Positions 8,215 through 16,708 of a stretch of 64,000 nt of DNA are shown in pieces. The notes beneath the pieces are model-generated. The model was not told the DNA's origin. It saw only the letters and a program-made list of their open reading frames with translations, and ran no database searches. The DNA is from Enterococcaceae bacterium OF42-14pH9A (lineage in GTDB: Bacteria; Bacillota; Bacilli; Lactobacillales; Enterococcaceae), in NCBI GenBank assembly GCA_027692465.1, contig JAQEYU010000006.1, forward strand, positions 5,983-69,982. The letters run 5' to 3'. The position numbers and the translations under genes were made by a program. Each line of letters opens with the position of its first letter. Positions within the stretch are counted from its first letter, which is position 1.

Positions 8215-8460
8215 GTGACTAAAGAGAAATCGTTACGAAATATTTTTCCAGGCTCTTATTTGGCATGGGGAAAAAGCGGTGAAAGAGAGATATTTCAGGT
8301 ACGACGTGTGAGTAGTCGGTATGTTTATTTGATTGGATTTGAAGATCAATCTGGCTTGAAAATTGCTGTAAGTGATATGAGGAATGCTGGGTTTGAGCCA
8401 CACAGAGAGAGTGTTTGGCAATATTTGCAGAACAATCGCCTGCAAGATCACGGAAGTTGA
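8215..8460 (+). CDS. Small hypothetical protein
   Basis: 81 residues, beta-rich, no recognised domain. GTG 8215 is 9 bases after GGGGGTGA, better than ATG 8209 at 3 bases. Located in the control region between rep and the transfer genes and preceded by a structured leader; a regulatory role is guesswork. Confidence 0.6.
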   Translation: MTKEKSLRNIFPGSYLAWGKSGEREIFQVRRVSSRYVYLIGFEDQSGLKIAVSDMRNAGFEPHRESVWQYLQNNRLQDHGS

Positions 8461-8504
8461 TGGCATTTGGTATGATTGGATCAACTCATAATTTTGTTTT
8501 TCGA

Positions 8505-8536
8505 GAAAAAAAAGCAGCACCAAGAAGGCGCTGCTA
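8505..8536 (-). terminator. Terminator of the minus-strand RNA
   Basis: On the minus strand AGCAGCGC pairs with GTGCTGCT and is followed by eight T (8513-8506). Confidence 0.75.
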
Positions 8537-8766
8537 GTTATGTGAGTTTGCATAACTGGTTTTTTGTTGCTTTTTCAAAATGTTTGGTATATGCTCTTTG
8601 TGAACAGATTCCAGATTCTGGGATCTCAACCCGAGGTTTTTGACAAATTAACGAGAGGCAGTTAACGGCTCGCAGGGCTACCAACCCTGGTCAGCGCCGA
8701 TAAGCTGGCTTCAAGCCACACTTGAAGCATTAACCCCTCGCCTGTCACGGATCACTCCGCAACACC
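8506..8766 (-). ncRNA. Minus-strand structured RNA, about 260 nt
   Basis: No coding frame fits, but there is a complete transcription unit on the minus strand: promoter at 8771-8799 and terminator at 8505-8536. Near its 5' part, GAGG-GTTAA pairs with TTAAC-CCTC to close a multibranch loop that holds three hairpins: GCTTCAAG/CTTGAAGC, CAGC/GCTG and CAGGG/CCCTG. I do not recognise the family. It is divergent from the SOS-boxed promoter at 9001 and could regulate transfer or copy number in trans. Confidence 0.6.
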
Positions 8767-8770
8767 CGTA

Positions 8771-8799
8771 AGTATATCAAAAATTTTACAACTTGTTAA
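8771..8799 (-). promoter_or_regulatory. Promoter of the minus-strand RNA
   Basis: Minus strand: -35 TTAACA (8799-8794), 17-bp spacer, -10 TATACT (8776-8771). Start of transcription is expected near 8765. Confidence 0.7.
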
Positions 8800-8873
8800 A
8801 CTTTTTCGCTAATATTTTGAGAAGTCAACAGTTGTTGTTTTGATTACATAGGTGAATCGGAACCGTGCAGCGT

Positions 8874-8908
8874 AGGAGAAGGTGCTATTATAGACCTTCT
8901 CCTTTTTT
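8874..8908 (+). terminator. Strong intrinsic terminator
   Basis: AGGAGAAGGT (8874-8883) pairs with ACCTTCTCCT (8894-8903), then a run of T. It isolates the upstream small gene and the RNA promoter region from the promoter at 9001. Confidence 0.8.
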
Positions 8909-9000
8909 GTTTTGAATCTGTGAAATCTGTTCATTTTCCATACAAAATCTATGATTATTTAGTCAAACAAAATTTTATTTAGATTTATTCTAGATTGCGC

Positions 9001-9029
9001 TTGTTTTATAGCTATGTAAGTGCTATCAT
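9001..9029 (+). promoter_or_regulatory. Putative promoter of the control/transfer operon with cre-like box
   Basis: -35 TTGTTT (9001-9006), 17-bp spacer, -10 TATCAT (9024-9029). TGTAAGTGCTATCA (9015-9028) overlaps the -10 and has one mismatch to the cre consensus TGWAANCGNTNWCA, so CcpA repression is possible. Confidence 0.55.
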
Positions 9030-9039
9030 TTCTGTATAA

Positions 9040-9053
9040 CGAACAATAGTTCG
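9040..9053 (+). promoter_or_regulatory. Perfect SOS (LexA) box
   Basis: CGAACAATAGTTCG fits CGAAC-N4-GTTCG exactly. It lies about 10 bp downstream of the -10 element at 9024-9029, a position where LexA would block transcription initiation. Confidence 0.75.
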
Positions 9054-9381
9054 GGTATGTTTCTTTGTAACATTCATATTGAACAGCTTCTTTTTGAAGC
9101 AAAAAAAAGAAGCGTCTCCATGCGGCTGGTAACCGCAGAGGGAGATCGACATTTCACAAAAAGGTTTACAGGCCTTGAAATGTCTCGCCTCTTTTTGTCA
9201 CAACTTGCGTTGCAACGTAGTTAAGTTTATCACGCTTTCATTTCAATATCACGCATTTTAAAAAATAAGGTCGTGATTTTAGTGAAAGCTTTGCAAACGA
9301 GTTGAACTGGCAAACAGGAGATCGAGCGCATTTCATTGCGAACGATCTCCTGTTTTTTTGTTAAAGAAGGGTTGTGACAAA
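9054..9381 (+). other. Structured leader with two terminators
   Basis: From the SOS box to the first gene the leader holds: a hairpin GCTTCTTTTTGAAGC; a hairpin TCTCC..GCGG/CCGC..GGGAGA (9116-9145); a terminator-like hairpin GAGG..GACATTTCA/TGAAATGTC..CCTC with five T (9138-9192); and a strong second terminator (9313-9358). GGGAGA of the second hairpin overlaps GAGG of the third, so the two are mutually exclusive, as in an attenuator. Confidence 0.6.
9313..9358 (+). terminator. Second leader terminator (t2)
   Basis: AACAGGAGATCG pairs with CGATCTCCTGTT around an inner CGCA/TGCG stem, followed by seven T. It ends only 24 bp before the start of the first gene, so expression of that gene needs readthrough or an internal start. 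Confidence 0.85.
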
Positions 9382-9732
9382 ATGGAATTGAGTGAAAGTG
9401 ATGTTGAAAAAGTTGGTTATCGCTGTGTGACATTTCGGAAAAGTGAAAAGAAAGTTATCGAACCTGGGGAGCTATCGCTTCACGGAAAGTCACTTCTAAT
9501 CAAGGAGAAGGAAGTTTTTGTTTGTCTCCCGTGTCATGAAAAAAAAGGTGTGAAATTTCGAGCGTTTCAACCAGGTTATCCTTTGCGATGGGTCTACTCG
9601 TTGATTCGAATCGTGTTTGCGGCAGATGGTGCAATAATTGCACGTAGAACCGGTCCGGGGCAGGCATTGATTGCCACAAAACGAGGCTGTTCGTTGCTGG
9701 CAAATAACTTGCACAACTTATCGAAAGGATGA
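9382..9732 (+). CDS. Small hypothetical protein, control region
   Basis: 116 residues, basic (many Lys/Arg), no recognised domain. Its C-terminal half (VYSLIRIVFAADGAIIARR) resembles the C-terminal half of the next gene product (IYDQIKVLFSESGKVIALRK), so the two are probably paralogs. ATG 9382 is preferred; AGAAGGG is the likely ribosome site. It is the first gene after two leader terminators, the place where a conjugation regulator or antitermination factor would be expected. Confidence 0.7.
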   Translation: MELSESDVEKVGYRCVTFRKSEKKVIEPGELSLHGKSLLIKEKEVFVCLPCHEKKGVKFRAFQPGYPLRWVYSLIRIVFAADGAIIARRTGPGQALIATKRGCSLLANNLHNLSKG

Positions 9733-9738
9733 TCGTTC

Positions 9739-10086
9739 ATGGCAATTAAATTTACAATCTCAAAAAATAGATTAGAAGGAGCCTCGGCTGGGCGGTGTCA
9801 AACTTTCTCGAAACAATTTTACCGCTTTGAAGATGGTAGTGTAATCCGCCAAGTTGGGCAATTTGTCAGCGGAGAAACCATGTATCAAGACTGGGGAGAA
9901 CCTATTGGCGTTGAAAAGATTTACGATCAAATCAAAGTCTTATTTAGCGAATCTGGCAAGGTAATCGCATTGAGAAAGACCACTGGTGATGAACTAATCG
10001 CTTGCCGAAATGTATCAATATCGGACTTGGAAAAAGGGCTCCAGACAAAAGTTTTACCTAATCGATGCCCTGGACTAATTTCATAA
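9739..10086 (+). CDS. Paralogous small protein, control region
   Basis: 115 residues. Shares a beta-rich C-terminal half with the product of the preceding gene, from which it is separated by 6 bp; AAGGATGA precedes the ATG. No domain recognised. Probably co-transcribed, with a related function. Confidence 0.7.
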   Translation: MAIKFTISKNRLEGASAGRCQTFSKQFYRFEDGSVIRQVGQFVSGETMYQDWGEPIGVEKIYDQIKVLFSESGKVIALRKTTGDELIACRNVSISDLEKGLQTKVLPNRCPGLIS

Positions 10087-10100
10087 ATATATATTTGACA

Positions 10101-10128
10101 GTTGAATTTGCTGGAAAGCAAATTCAAC
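10101..10128 (+). other. Perfect 11-bp hairpin
   Basis: GTTGAATTTGC (10101-10111) pairs with GCAAATTCAAC (10118-10128), loop TGGAAA. No T-run follows, so it is not a clear terminator. It could be an operator or RNA processing site. The rest of 10129-10369 shows nothing I can name. Confidence 0.45.
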
Positions 10129-10394
10129 ATTGCTGTTTATACAACAAAGTAATCGTTGAGGTCCTGCAAGCTAACGGCATGTGTGACAATCAAAAGAGGC
10201 ACTACATAAGTTCTTTTGAAAAGTCGCACTCAAGGTATCAGCCATTGATCTTGATTAGTCTTACAGTAGCCAATAATGAAAGTTCGCAATAAAAGTGGAC
10301 TGAAAAACAGGGATAACTCGTTGTATAAAAGCACAATATAGTTTCAGGGCTTATCAGCGCTGCTTAAAAGGGGTCCTGGACGATACGGAGCCTC

Positions 10395-10435
10395 CGGTAA
10401 CACGGGGGAATTCACGAAAGTGATGGACCGTGTGC
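10395..10435 (+). other. Structured GC-rich block
   Basis: CACGG (10401-10405) pairs with CCGTG (10428-10432) around an inner TCAC-GAAA-GTGA hairpin with a GNRA tetraloop. Likely an RNA leader for the gene at 10584. No coding frame seen between 10087 and 10583. Confidence 0.4.
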
Positions 10436-10583
10436 AGTTTACATTGCAAGATGCCAAGACGTCATTCATCTTATGATTGAGCATATTCAACTTGCATAGA
10501 GTTGGGGGTACCGATTGCTATAAACCCTGCGCCATTATTTTCAGTAAATCCAACTGTCAAAGCTACAGAAGGGACGTTTTAGC

Positions 10584-10889
10584 ATGAATGTTCAAAAAGA
10601 ATGTACTTGGATTTTGAAAGCAACGAAGAATCAGAAACAAGTGACCTTCGCTGAATTGAATCAACTTCGGCGAAAGAATAGACGCTTGTCCGTTTATTCA
10701 GCGAGTGAGAAGCTTCAGATCGTGTCGTATCTTGAACGAAACTGTGGGATCACGAAGAGTTATTTAGCCAATCCGGACGCTCATCAATGTGACATGATCC
10801 TAATTTTTCCGCAGACGCGGAAGATCCAACAACCAGAGATTGAAACAGATCGTTACCGTTATGAACGGATTGGAGAGCGGCTGTTTTAG
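10584..10889 (+). CDS. Small hypothetical protein
   Basis: 101 residues, very basic, predicted helical N-terminal half (KQVTFAELNQLRRKNRRLSV) suggesting nucleic acid binding, but no family recognised. AGGGACG precedes ATG 10584. Followed by a long hairpin with a mini-ORF. Confidence 0.65.
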   Translation: MNVQKECTWILKATKNQKQVTFAELNQLRRKNRRLSVYSASEKLQIVSYLERNCGITKSYLANPDAHQCDMILIFPQTRKIQQPEIETDRYRYERIGERLF

Positions 10890-10897
10890 CAAGGAGG

Positions 10898-10982
10898 TTC
10901 ATGTGTTTGACGAAGGGCGCCACACCCCAATAAAGCTTTCTCCCAGATAGCTATTCTTGGTGCCTTTCATCAAGCACATGAA
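10898..10982 (+). other. Long 25-bp hairpin with an embedded leader ORF
   Basis: Arms 10898-10922 and 10958-10982 pair over 25 positions with three G-U pairs and one mismatch in the plus-strand RNA. Just before it is AAGGAGG; inside the left arm an ATG (10901) opens a 10-codon frame ending TAA 10931-10933. Translation of this leader would open the hairpin, so attenuation is possible. Confidence 0.5.
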
Positions 10983-11006
10983 ACAGTCGATTTTAAATAA
11001 AATCAC

Positions 11007-11037
11007 AAAAAAGAGGCAGCCGACCACTGGCTACCTC
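11007..11037 (-). terminator. Minus-strand terminator
   Basis: GAGGCAGCC (11013-11021) pairs with GGCTACCTC (11029-11037). On the minus strand it is followed by six T. No minus-strand gene is visible to the right, so it hints at an antisense transcript. Confidence 0.5.
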
Positions 11038-11161
11038 AACAGTGAACAAGATACCTGTTTTCCGCCAGGCACAGCTAAATTTTAACAGGAAAACTGATGG
11101 TTGCCTATTCTGGATACTTTGCCTTTGTACATTAAAGTTTGTAACGAAAGGATACATTGAT

Positions 11162-11356
11162 ATGAATCAAGACGATACTTTGCCATTTTACGATGGTTGT
11201 GGACGGCTGATTAAGCTAGAACGAGGTGAAAAATATACATGCAGCGTGCGTGATGGCTATATTCTAGCGCTAAGATATGGCGAAACAGAGGAGATTAAGC
11301 CTGTTGTAAGTGGTAAACTAGATGTGTTCAAGAAAGCGATTAGAATCGCTGAATGA
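11162..11356 (+). CDS. Small hypothetical protein
   Basis: 64 residues starting MNQDDTLPFYDG, beta-rich. GAAAGGA lies 9 bases before ATG 11162; the longer in-frame extension lacks a ribosome site. Located 13 bp before the coiled-coil surface protein gene, so probably the first gene of that operon. Confidence 0.65.
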   Translation: MNQDDTLPFYDGCGRLIKLERGEKYTCSVRDGYILALRYGETEEIKPVVSGKLDVFKKAIRIAE

Positions 11357-11369
11357 AAGGAGTAAGACA

Positions 11370-12764
11370 ATGAAAAAGTGGCAAGAATTAAGCAAAAAAG
11401 CGAAGGTTGGACTGATTGGTGGGGCAGCGGTACTTCTAATCGGCGGAACGGCTGGCGCCGTTAAGGTTAATGCAGATAATCAGTATCGCGATCAAAAAAG
11501 TGAGATCACGAAAAAACTTGCGACAGCTTCAGAAAAAGGGGAGCTCGCTCAGAAAGTCAGTCAGTTGGTGGACAAAGACGGATTCTTGAAAAAGGATCTC
11601 ACTTCTGAAGAAGTTTCCAAACTACAAGCGGAACTTTCCACGTTGAATGACGAAGTAAAAAAATTCGTGTCTATTCGGAATGAGACGGTTAATCTTTCGG
11701 ATATTGATACACTGAAACAAGACTTGTCGGTAGCCGAAAAGAAACTCGCTATCGAAGAGCAGCTGAAGATAGAAATTACTTCCTATGATCGTTGGTTGAC
11801 GGCCGATACCGATGTGAAGAAGTTTGTTATAAGTGACGCAGCATCGGTTGAATCCTTGGAAGGGGTAAAAAAAGCACTCGGTGAAGCAAATCTGATGGCA
11901 GACAGCTGGACTAAAAAAATTGAGGACGCCTTACAAACGACTGAGAAACAGTTGTCGGCTATTGCGACGGCTGAAAAACTGGTCAACAACCTATACAAAG
12001 ATAAGAAAGTGAATCCGGCTGTTAAACGCGCTGATTACGAGAAAGCTGTCAAAGCGGTGAAAGGTCTGACTCGAAAATCAGATAAAGATCCGCTGAACAA
12101 AAAACTCGATGAGGTGAAGAAAGTCATTGAGGAGCGTGAAAAGGCGGAAAAAGCGAAAAAAGAAGCGGAAGCCAAGAAAAAGGCGGAGGCGGAAGCAGCT
12201 GAAAAGACCAAAGCTGACGCAGCTGCCAAAGAAAAAGCAGAAGCAACTAAGGATGTAGATTCTACGAGTGATACGGAATCCAACAATCAATCAACCAGCG
12301 ATCAAGGCTCTGAATCTGATTGGTCGGATTCAAATGCTGGTTCCGATTGGAGCGGTTCTTCCAATACAGGCAATAATAGCAACTGGGGTTCTGGATCAAG
12401 TAGCAACCAAGGCGCGGCAACTGGCGGCAATCAATCCTCCGGAAATACCGGCGCTGGTTCTTCTAATGCAGGCGGTAACAACAATTCGTCAGGCGGCTCT
12501 TCCGGCAATAACAGCGGTTCTACTGGTGGTAATTCAGGATCAACCGGTGGAAATACCGGTGGCGGTTCAACAAGTGGCGGAAACAATGGTGGGGCAACTG
12601 GAGGTAACTCAGGATCAGGCGATGAAACTACCGATGCGGATATGGAAGCGGACGGATGGATTAAGGCGCCGTATCCTCCTGGAAGTAAGGAACTGTCCAA
12701 TTGGCTATTTGAAAATGGGTATTACGGCTACTTTGCATCCGGAGATTGGATTCAACCTTATTAA
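11370..12764 (+). CDS. Surface-exposed coiled-coil protein with Ser/Gly/Asn-rich linker
   Basis: 464 residues. An N-terminal membrane segment (VGLIGGAAVLLIGGTAGA, about residues 12-30) is followed by a long helical, coiled-coil region with a Lys/Ala/Glu-rich end near residues 250-295, then about 130 residues of Ser, Gly, Asn and Thr, and a compact C-terminal block with WIKAPYPPGSKELSNWLFEN that looks like a small folded wall-binding or adhesive unit. AAAGGAG precedes ATG 11370. No sortase motif. Likely projects from the membrane through the wall, possibly for mating-pair contact; that is inference from position before the adhesin. Confidence 0.75.
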   Translation: MKKWQELSKKAKVGLIGGAAVLLIGGTAGAVKVNADNQYRDQKSEITKKLATASEKGELAQKVSQLVDKDGFLKKDLTSEEVSKLQAELSTLNDEVKKFVSIRNETVNLSDIDTLKQDLSVAEKKLAIEEQLKIEITSYDRWLTADTDVKKFVISDAASVESLEGVKKALGEANLMADSWTKKIEDALQTTEKQLSAIATAEKLVNNLYKDKKVNPAVKRADYEKAVKAVKGLTRKSDKDPLNKKLDEVKKVIEEREKAEKAKKEAEAKKKAEAEAAEKTKADAAAKEKAEATKDVDSTSDTESNNQSTSDQGSESDWSDSNAGSDWSGSSNTGNNSNWGSGSSSNQGAATGGNQSSGNTGAGSSNAGGNNNSSGGSSGNNSGSTGGNSGSTGGNTGGGSTSGGNNGGATGGNSGSGDETTDADMEADGWIKAPYPPGSKELSNWLFENGYYGYFASGDWIQPY

Positions 12765-12785
12765 AAAATCGAAGTATTTGATCTG

Positions 12786-12816
12786 AAGCACTCACGTTGT
12801 GGGTGCTTTTTATTTT
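12786..12816 (+). terminator. Terminator after the coiled-coil surface protein gene
   Basis: AAGCACTCAC pairs with GTGGGTGCTT around GTT, followed by TTTATTTT. Confidence 0.75.
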
Positions 12817-12907
12817 GGAATTTGAGGTGATTTGTTATGGGAAGTACACGAGATCCACCATGTGGTGCTCTGTTGGCCGTTTTGAAAATGTAGAAAAGGA
12901 GAAAATC

Positions 12908-15900
12908 ATGAAACCCAAAAAGAGTAAGTTTCGAGTGCTTTTGGCACTCTTTGTATTAATTGCGCAAGTCTTCGGATCTCTTCTGCCGATTAAAGAAGTT
13001 TTTGCCGCAGATATTTATCACCCCGAAGAGGTCACAATTGAATATAGTTATGACGAGGTGTATCACATTACCGCCGATTTGGGAGATGGACGACATTTTG
13101 ACAATCATCCGACAAACCCTCTATATGCAGTCTATGAAGGAAAACGGATGCCTGTTTTTTGTATCGAACCTGGTTTTCCAATCGATAATGCAAGCACGCC
13201 TGGATATACAAAGAACCCCCTAACAGGGATTTCTGCCAGAGCAAAATTGATTTCTGTACTTTGGAAATATGCCGGGACAGATACTGATACCCAAGAAGTT
13301 GCATCATGGATGATTTGGAATGAAATTGTGGGATTGAGTAATATTCATGGAACACGACCTGATGGGACCCCGCTAGACTTTGTAGGGATTAGTGCAAAAA
13401 TCAATCAAGTAGTTGAAACATATAAAAAACAACCAAGTTTTAATGGAAACAAGGTAAGAGTAAAGCTTGGAGAATCAGTTACCCTTACTGATACAAATGG
13501 TGTTGATCTATCAAGCTTTGATTTTGAAACACTCAACACTGCGAATATTCAATATAGCGTAAGTGGAAACAAGTTAACAATCACACCAACTACTGCCTCA
13601 AAAACAAGCGGTACATTAGAACTCATGAAGTCAATGGATAAAGGAACTCCTGTCGCATATATGAAAGAAGGGCAACAAACTGTCATGGCAGGTGCCGTTG
13701 ATGATCCAAATGGTTATCAAATTCCTATCGAAGTAATCAAAAATGGGGACCTGAAAATCGTAAAACGCGACAAAGAATCTGGCGATCTTGTACCAGGTAC
13801 GAAATTCGAAGTGACGTTTTCTGATGGGACACCTAAGAAAACAGTCACTACTGGTGCTGACGGTACAGTGACTTTGAAAAACGTCGCTATCGACGGTACC
13901 GAAGTGACCGTGAAAGAAATTTCAGTTCCGGCACCTTATGTTGTTGACGGCACCACCTTCAAGGGCAAAATCGTTGCCGGTGAAACCATTGAATTGACTA
14001 GCCGCAACATGCGTCAAAAAGGCCAGATCAAAATCGAAAAAAGCGGACAAGAAACTGGCACAAAACCTTGGAATGAAAATTATTCTTTGGCCGGAAATGA
14101 ATTCCAGATCCGCAAAGACACACAGGATGGCCCAATTGTCGCAACACTGACGACTGATAAAGACGGGAAAGCGGAAACGTCTTCCGACGTTCTAAAAGCG
14201 TTGGAATTAGGTAAATATTGGGTCGTTGAATCCAAAGCTTCCGCTGGTTTTGTGAATACTTTCAAACCAACTCCTGTTGAATTGAAATATGCCGGTCAAA
14301 CCGTTGAACTCGTAATCAATACCCTGAAGGGTGCCAACCAGGAAGTGACCGGTGAAACCACTCTCACCAAAGAAGACAAAGACACAGGATCTGAAACGCA
14401 AGGGAATGCTGTTTTCGATGGTGCCGAATACACCTTGTACTATGGCAAAAACGTGGGCAGCCACAAAGCCGATGAACCTGTCTTGTGGACTGATGAATAT
14501 AAACCAACTCTGACCGTGGGCGCCAATTCTGAAACACCTGTTGCTGAAAATGCCGTGACGATTACGCTTGATGAAAACGAACAAGCAGGCGTTAGCCACT
14601 TGGCAATCGGGTCGTATTACTGGCGTGAAACGAAAGCGCCAATTGGATACACGTTTGACAATACTAAATACCCAGTAGAGATCAAAAAAGTGGACGACAG
14701 TGCTTCAAATGCAGTAATTAAACAGGACGTTACTGCTAAAGAACAAGTGATCCGTTTTGGATTCTCTTTCTATAAATGGGCAGAAGGCAGTTCCGCTTCC
14801 GCCGGTGTCAATGGCTTAGAATTCAAATTGACTCCACAGGAAGGCACAAAGCCAATCACTGGAGCCGATGATACCGCTGTGACTGGCCCGAATGCAGCGT
14901 CAGGTCTTGACGGCTACGGCCAATTCAAAAATATCCCAATCGGGAATTACAAATTTGAGGAAACAAAAGCGCCTGAAGGTTTCGAGTTAATCACGCCACT
15001 GTTAATTAACGTCAAATTCAATGAAAATGAGGAAGACTACGCTCAAAGCGAATATGTTTTCACCATTACTGAAGAAGGTAAAGATCATGCGGTCAAAACA
15101 ATTACCGTTCCATACAGTGAATTGACCAATGAAGCTTTCACGGTTTCACTGAATAATCTTATGCTCTACGACAAGGAAGCGGGCACTAATGCCATTGCCT
15201 CTGATGCGACTTGGGCGAACGGTCAAAAACAAACGCCTGCTGCTGGTGACACGAAGCTACAAGACAAAGTGACTTACGATCTGGCGGAAGCTGGGAAATC
15301 TTGGTATCTCGTTTCTAAAGTAGTTGACGTTGAAGCTACTAAAGCCGCTATCGAAAAAGACGAAGCCGCTGAAGCAGTTGTCGTTTCTAATCAAGAAAAA
15401 GAAGTCAAAAATAAATTGCAAACTGGCTCTTGGACTATGAGCCATACCATTGATACCAGCAAGTATGCAAACAAAGCATTGGTGGTTTACAACTATTTGT
15501 ATGCTTCCAAAGAAGCTTACGAGGCTCAAGAAACTCCAGTAGCGGTTGACGCGGATCTGGAATCAGAAACGCAAACGGTCACTGTTGATGAAGTAAAAGA
15601 ATTGCACTACGCCATTGGCTCAGATGCCACTTGGGCAAATGGTGCGAAAAATACTACCGCTGAAGGCGAACAAGTTATTAAAGACAAGGTGTCTTACAAG
15701 CTGGACGAAGTAAAAGACTGGTACCTGGTTGCCGACGTGATCGATGTTGATGCGACAAAAGCCGCGCAAGCCAAAGACGAAAAAGCAGCACCAGTCGTTC
15801 TTTCTACGCAAGAAAAGGCAGTCTCCAATAAATTTGCGGAAGGTAATTGGTACTTGGAACACACCATTGACACCAAAGACCTAGAAGGCAAAACTTTGGT

Positions 15901-16540
15901 TGTCTTCAACCGCCTATTTGCCAGTGAAGAAGCCTTCAAAGCGGGTGAAGCAGCTGTGGCCGTTGATACCGACTTGAACTCTGAAACGCAAACTGTCACT
16001 GTGGATTCTGAACAAAATATCGTCGATATTATGACTAAAGCGCATGATGACAAGGGTCAACAAACCTTTACCCACGGCGACGTTTTGAAAATGTATGACG
16101 ATGTGAAAATCACAAATAGCTTGGTTAAAGGTCAAAAACAATCCTTCGAAACCATCTTGTACGCTGTTACGCCAGACGGAAAATCTCAAGAGATTTGGAA
16201 ATCTGATCGGATCGACTATACAGCTGACGAAAAAGAATTTGTTAAAACGGTTGTCACAAAAGAAGTGGACACTAGCAAGTATCCAGAAGGTACGGTTTTC
16301 ACTTTCAAAGAAATTCACTATGACGGTGAGGGCAAAGAAAATGGCCGTCACAACGACGATTTGAAAGAAAAATCTCAGACTTTGTATCCAACCAAAGCGC
16401 CTACACCAACCACTCCGAAAAACGTGACCAGCTATCCAAAAACTGGTGAAACACCAACAGCTGGCCTAACTTTGATTGGTCTTGGCATTGTAATGATTGC
16501 GGGTTACTTGGTAATCCAAAAGAAAAAAGCAACAAAATAA
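12908..16540 (+). CDS. LPXTG-type adhesin with thioester, CnaB-like and VaFE domains
   Basis: 1210 residues. Signal peptide of about 33 residues ending VFA. A thioester domain follows: Cys85 in VFCIEPG and Gln129 in TQEVASWMIW are the pair expected to form the covalent host- or cell-binding thioester. Then come several prealbumin-like (CnaB/SpaA) domains with Lys and Glu motifs typical of isopeptide bonds (for example KIVKRDKESGDLVPGTKF). Two long near-duplicate VaFE units follow (each with SDATWANG and a KDKVSY/QDKVTY motif), and a third more distant one. The C-terminus has the sortase motif variant YPKTG, a hydrophobic helix and a Lys tail. AAAGGAG precedes ATG 12908; the longer in-frame extension is not used. 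Likely the plasmid's aggregation or mating adhesin. Confidence 0.9.
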   Translation: MKPKKSKFRVLLALFVLIAQVFGSLLPIKEVFAADIYHPEEVTIEYSYDEVYHITADLGDGRHFDNHPTNPLYAVYEGKRMPVFCIEPGFPIDNASTPGYTKNPLTGISARAKLISVLWKYAGTDTDTQEVASWMIWNEIVGLSNIHGTRPDGTPLDFVGISAKINQVVETYKKQPSFNGNKVRVKLGESVTLTDTNGVDLSSFDFETLNTANIQYSVSGNKLTITPTTASKTSGTLELMKSMDKGTPVAYMKEGQQTVMAGAVDDPNGYQIPIEVIKNGDLKIVKRDKESGDLVPGTKFEVTFSDGTPKKTVTTGADGTVTLKNVAIDGTEVTVKEISVPAPYVVDGTTFKGKIVAGETIELTSRNMRQKGQIKIEKSGQETGTKPWNENYSLAGNEFQIRKDTQDGPIVATLTTDKDGKAETSSDVLKALELGKYWVVESKASAGFVNTFKPTPVELKYAGQTVELVINTLKGANQEVTGETTLTKEDKDTGSETQGNAVFDGAEYTLYYGKNVGSHKADEPVLWTDEYKPTLTVGANSETPVAENAVTITLDENEQAGVSHLAIGSYYWRETKAPIGYTFDNTKYPVEIKKVDDSASNAVIKQDVTAKEQVIRFGFSFYKWAEGSSASAGVNGLEFKLTPQEGTKPITGADDTAVTGPNAASGLDGYGQFKNIPIGNYKFEETKAPEGFELITPLLINVKFNENEEDYAQSEYVFTITEEGKDHAVKTITVPYSELTNEAFTVSLNNLMLYDKEAGTNAIASDATWANGQKQTPAAGDTKLQDKVTYDLAEAGKSWYLVSKVVDVEATKAAIEKDEAAEAVVVSNQEKEVKNKLQTGSWTMSHTIDTSKYANKALVVYNYLYASKEAYEAQETPVAVDADLESETQTVTVDEVKELHYAIGSDATWANGAKNTTAEGEQVIKDKVSYKLDEVKDWYLVADVIDVDATKAAQAKDEKAAPVVLSTQEKAVSNKFAEGNWYLEHTIDTKDLEGKTLVVFNRLFASEEAFKAGEAAVAVDTDLNSETQTVTVDSEQNIVDIMTKAHDDKGQQTFTHGDVLKMYDDVKITNSLVKGQKQSFETILYAVTPDGKSQEIWKSDRIDYTADEKEFVKTVVTKEVDTSKYPEGTVFTFKEIHYDGEGKENGRHNDDLKEKSQTLYPTKAPTPTTPKNVTSYPKTGETPTAGLTLIGLGIVMIAGYLVIQKKKATK

Positions 16541-16584
16541 GCCAGCTACGGTGACGTTAATCATCGAAGCTGACTCCAAAATGT

Positions 16585-16634
16585 AATAGCTATGCTGCTT
16601 GGTTCCCGCCTTCAGCGTAGCTATTTTCATTTTA
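16585..16634 (+). terminator. Terminator after the adhesin gene
   Basis: AATAGCTATGCTG pairs with CAGCGTAGCTATT, followed by TTCATTTT. Confidence 0.7.
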
Positions 16635-16708
16635 TCTTTGGCACGAATGAAAAGAAAGGGTGAACAAAGAATCAGATGGAATCATTGTGTATAGAAAGAA
16701 GTGGAATT

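Noticed and set aside
10065..10292. Open frame of 75 codons after the 9739 gene
   Set aside because: Overlaps the previous gene and a perfect hairpin, and has no ribosome site or coding character.
12268..12786. Open frame of 172 codons overlapping the Ser/Gly/Asn-rich surface protein
   Set aside because: It is a shadow of low-complexity coding sequence in another frame, without a ribosome site.
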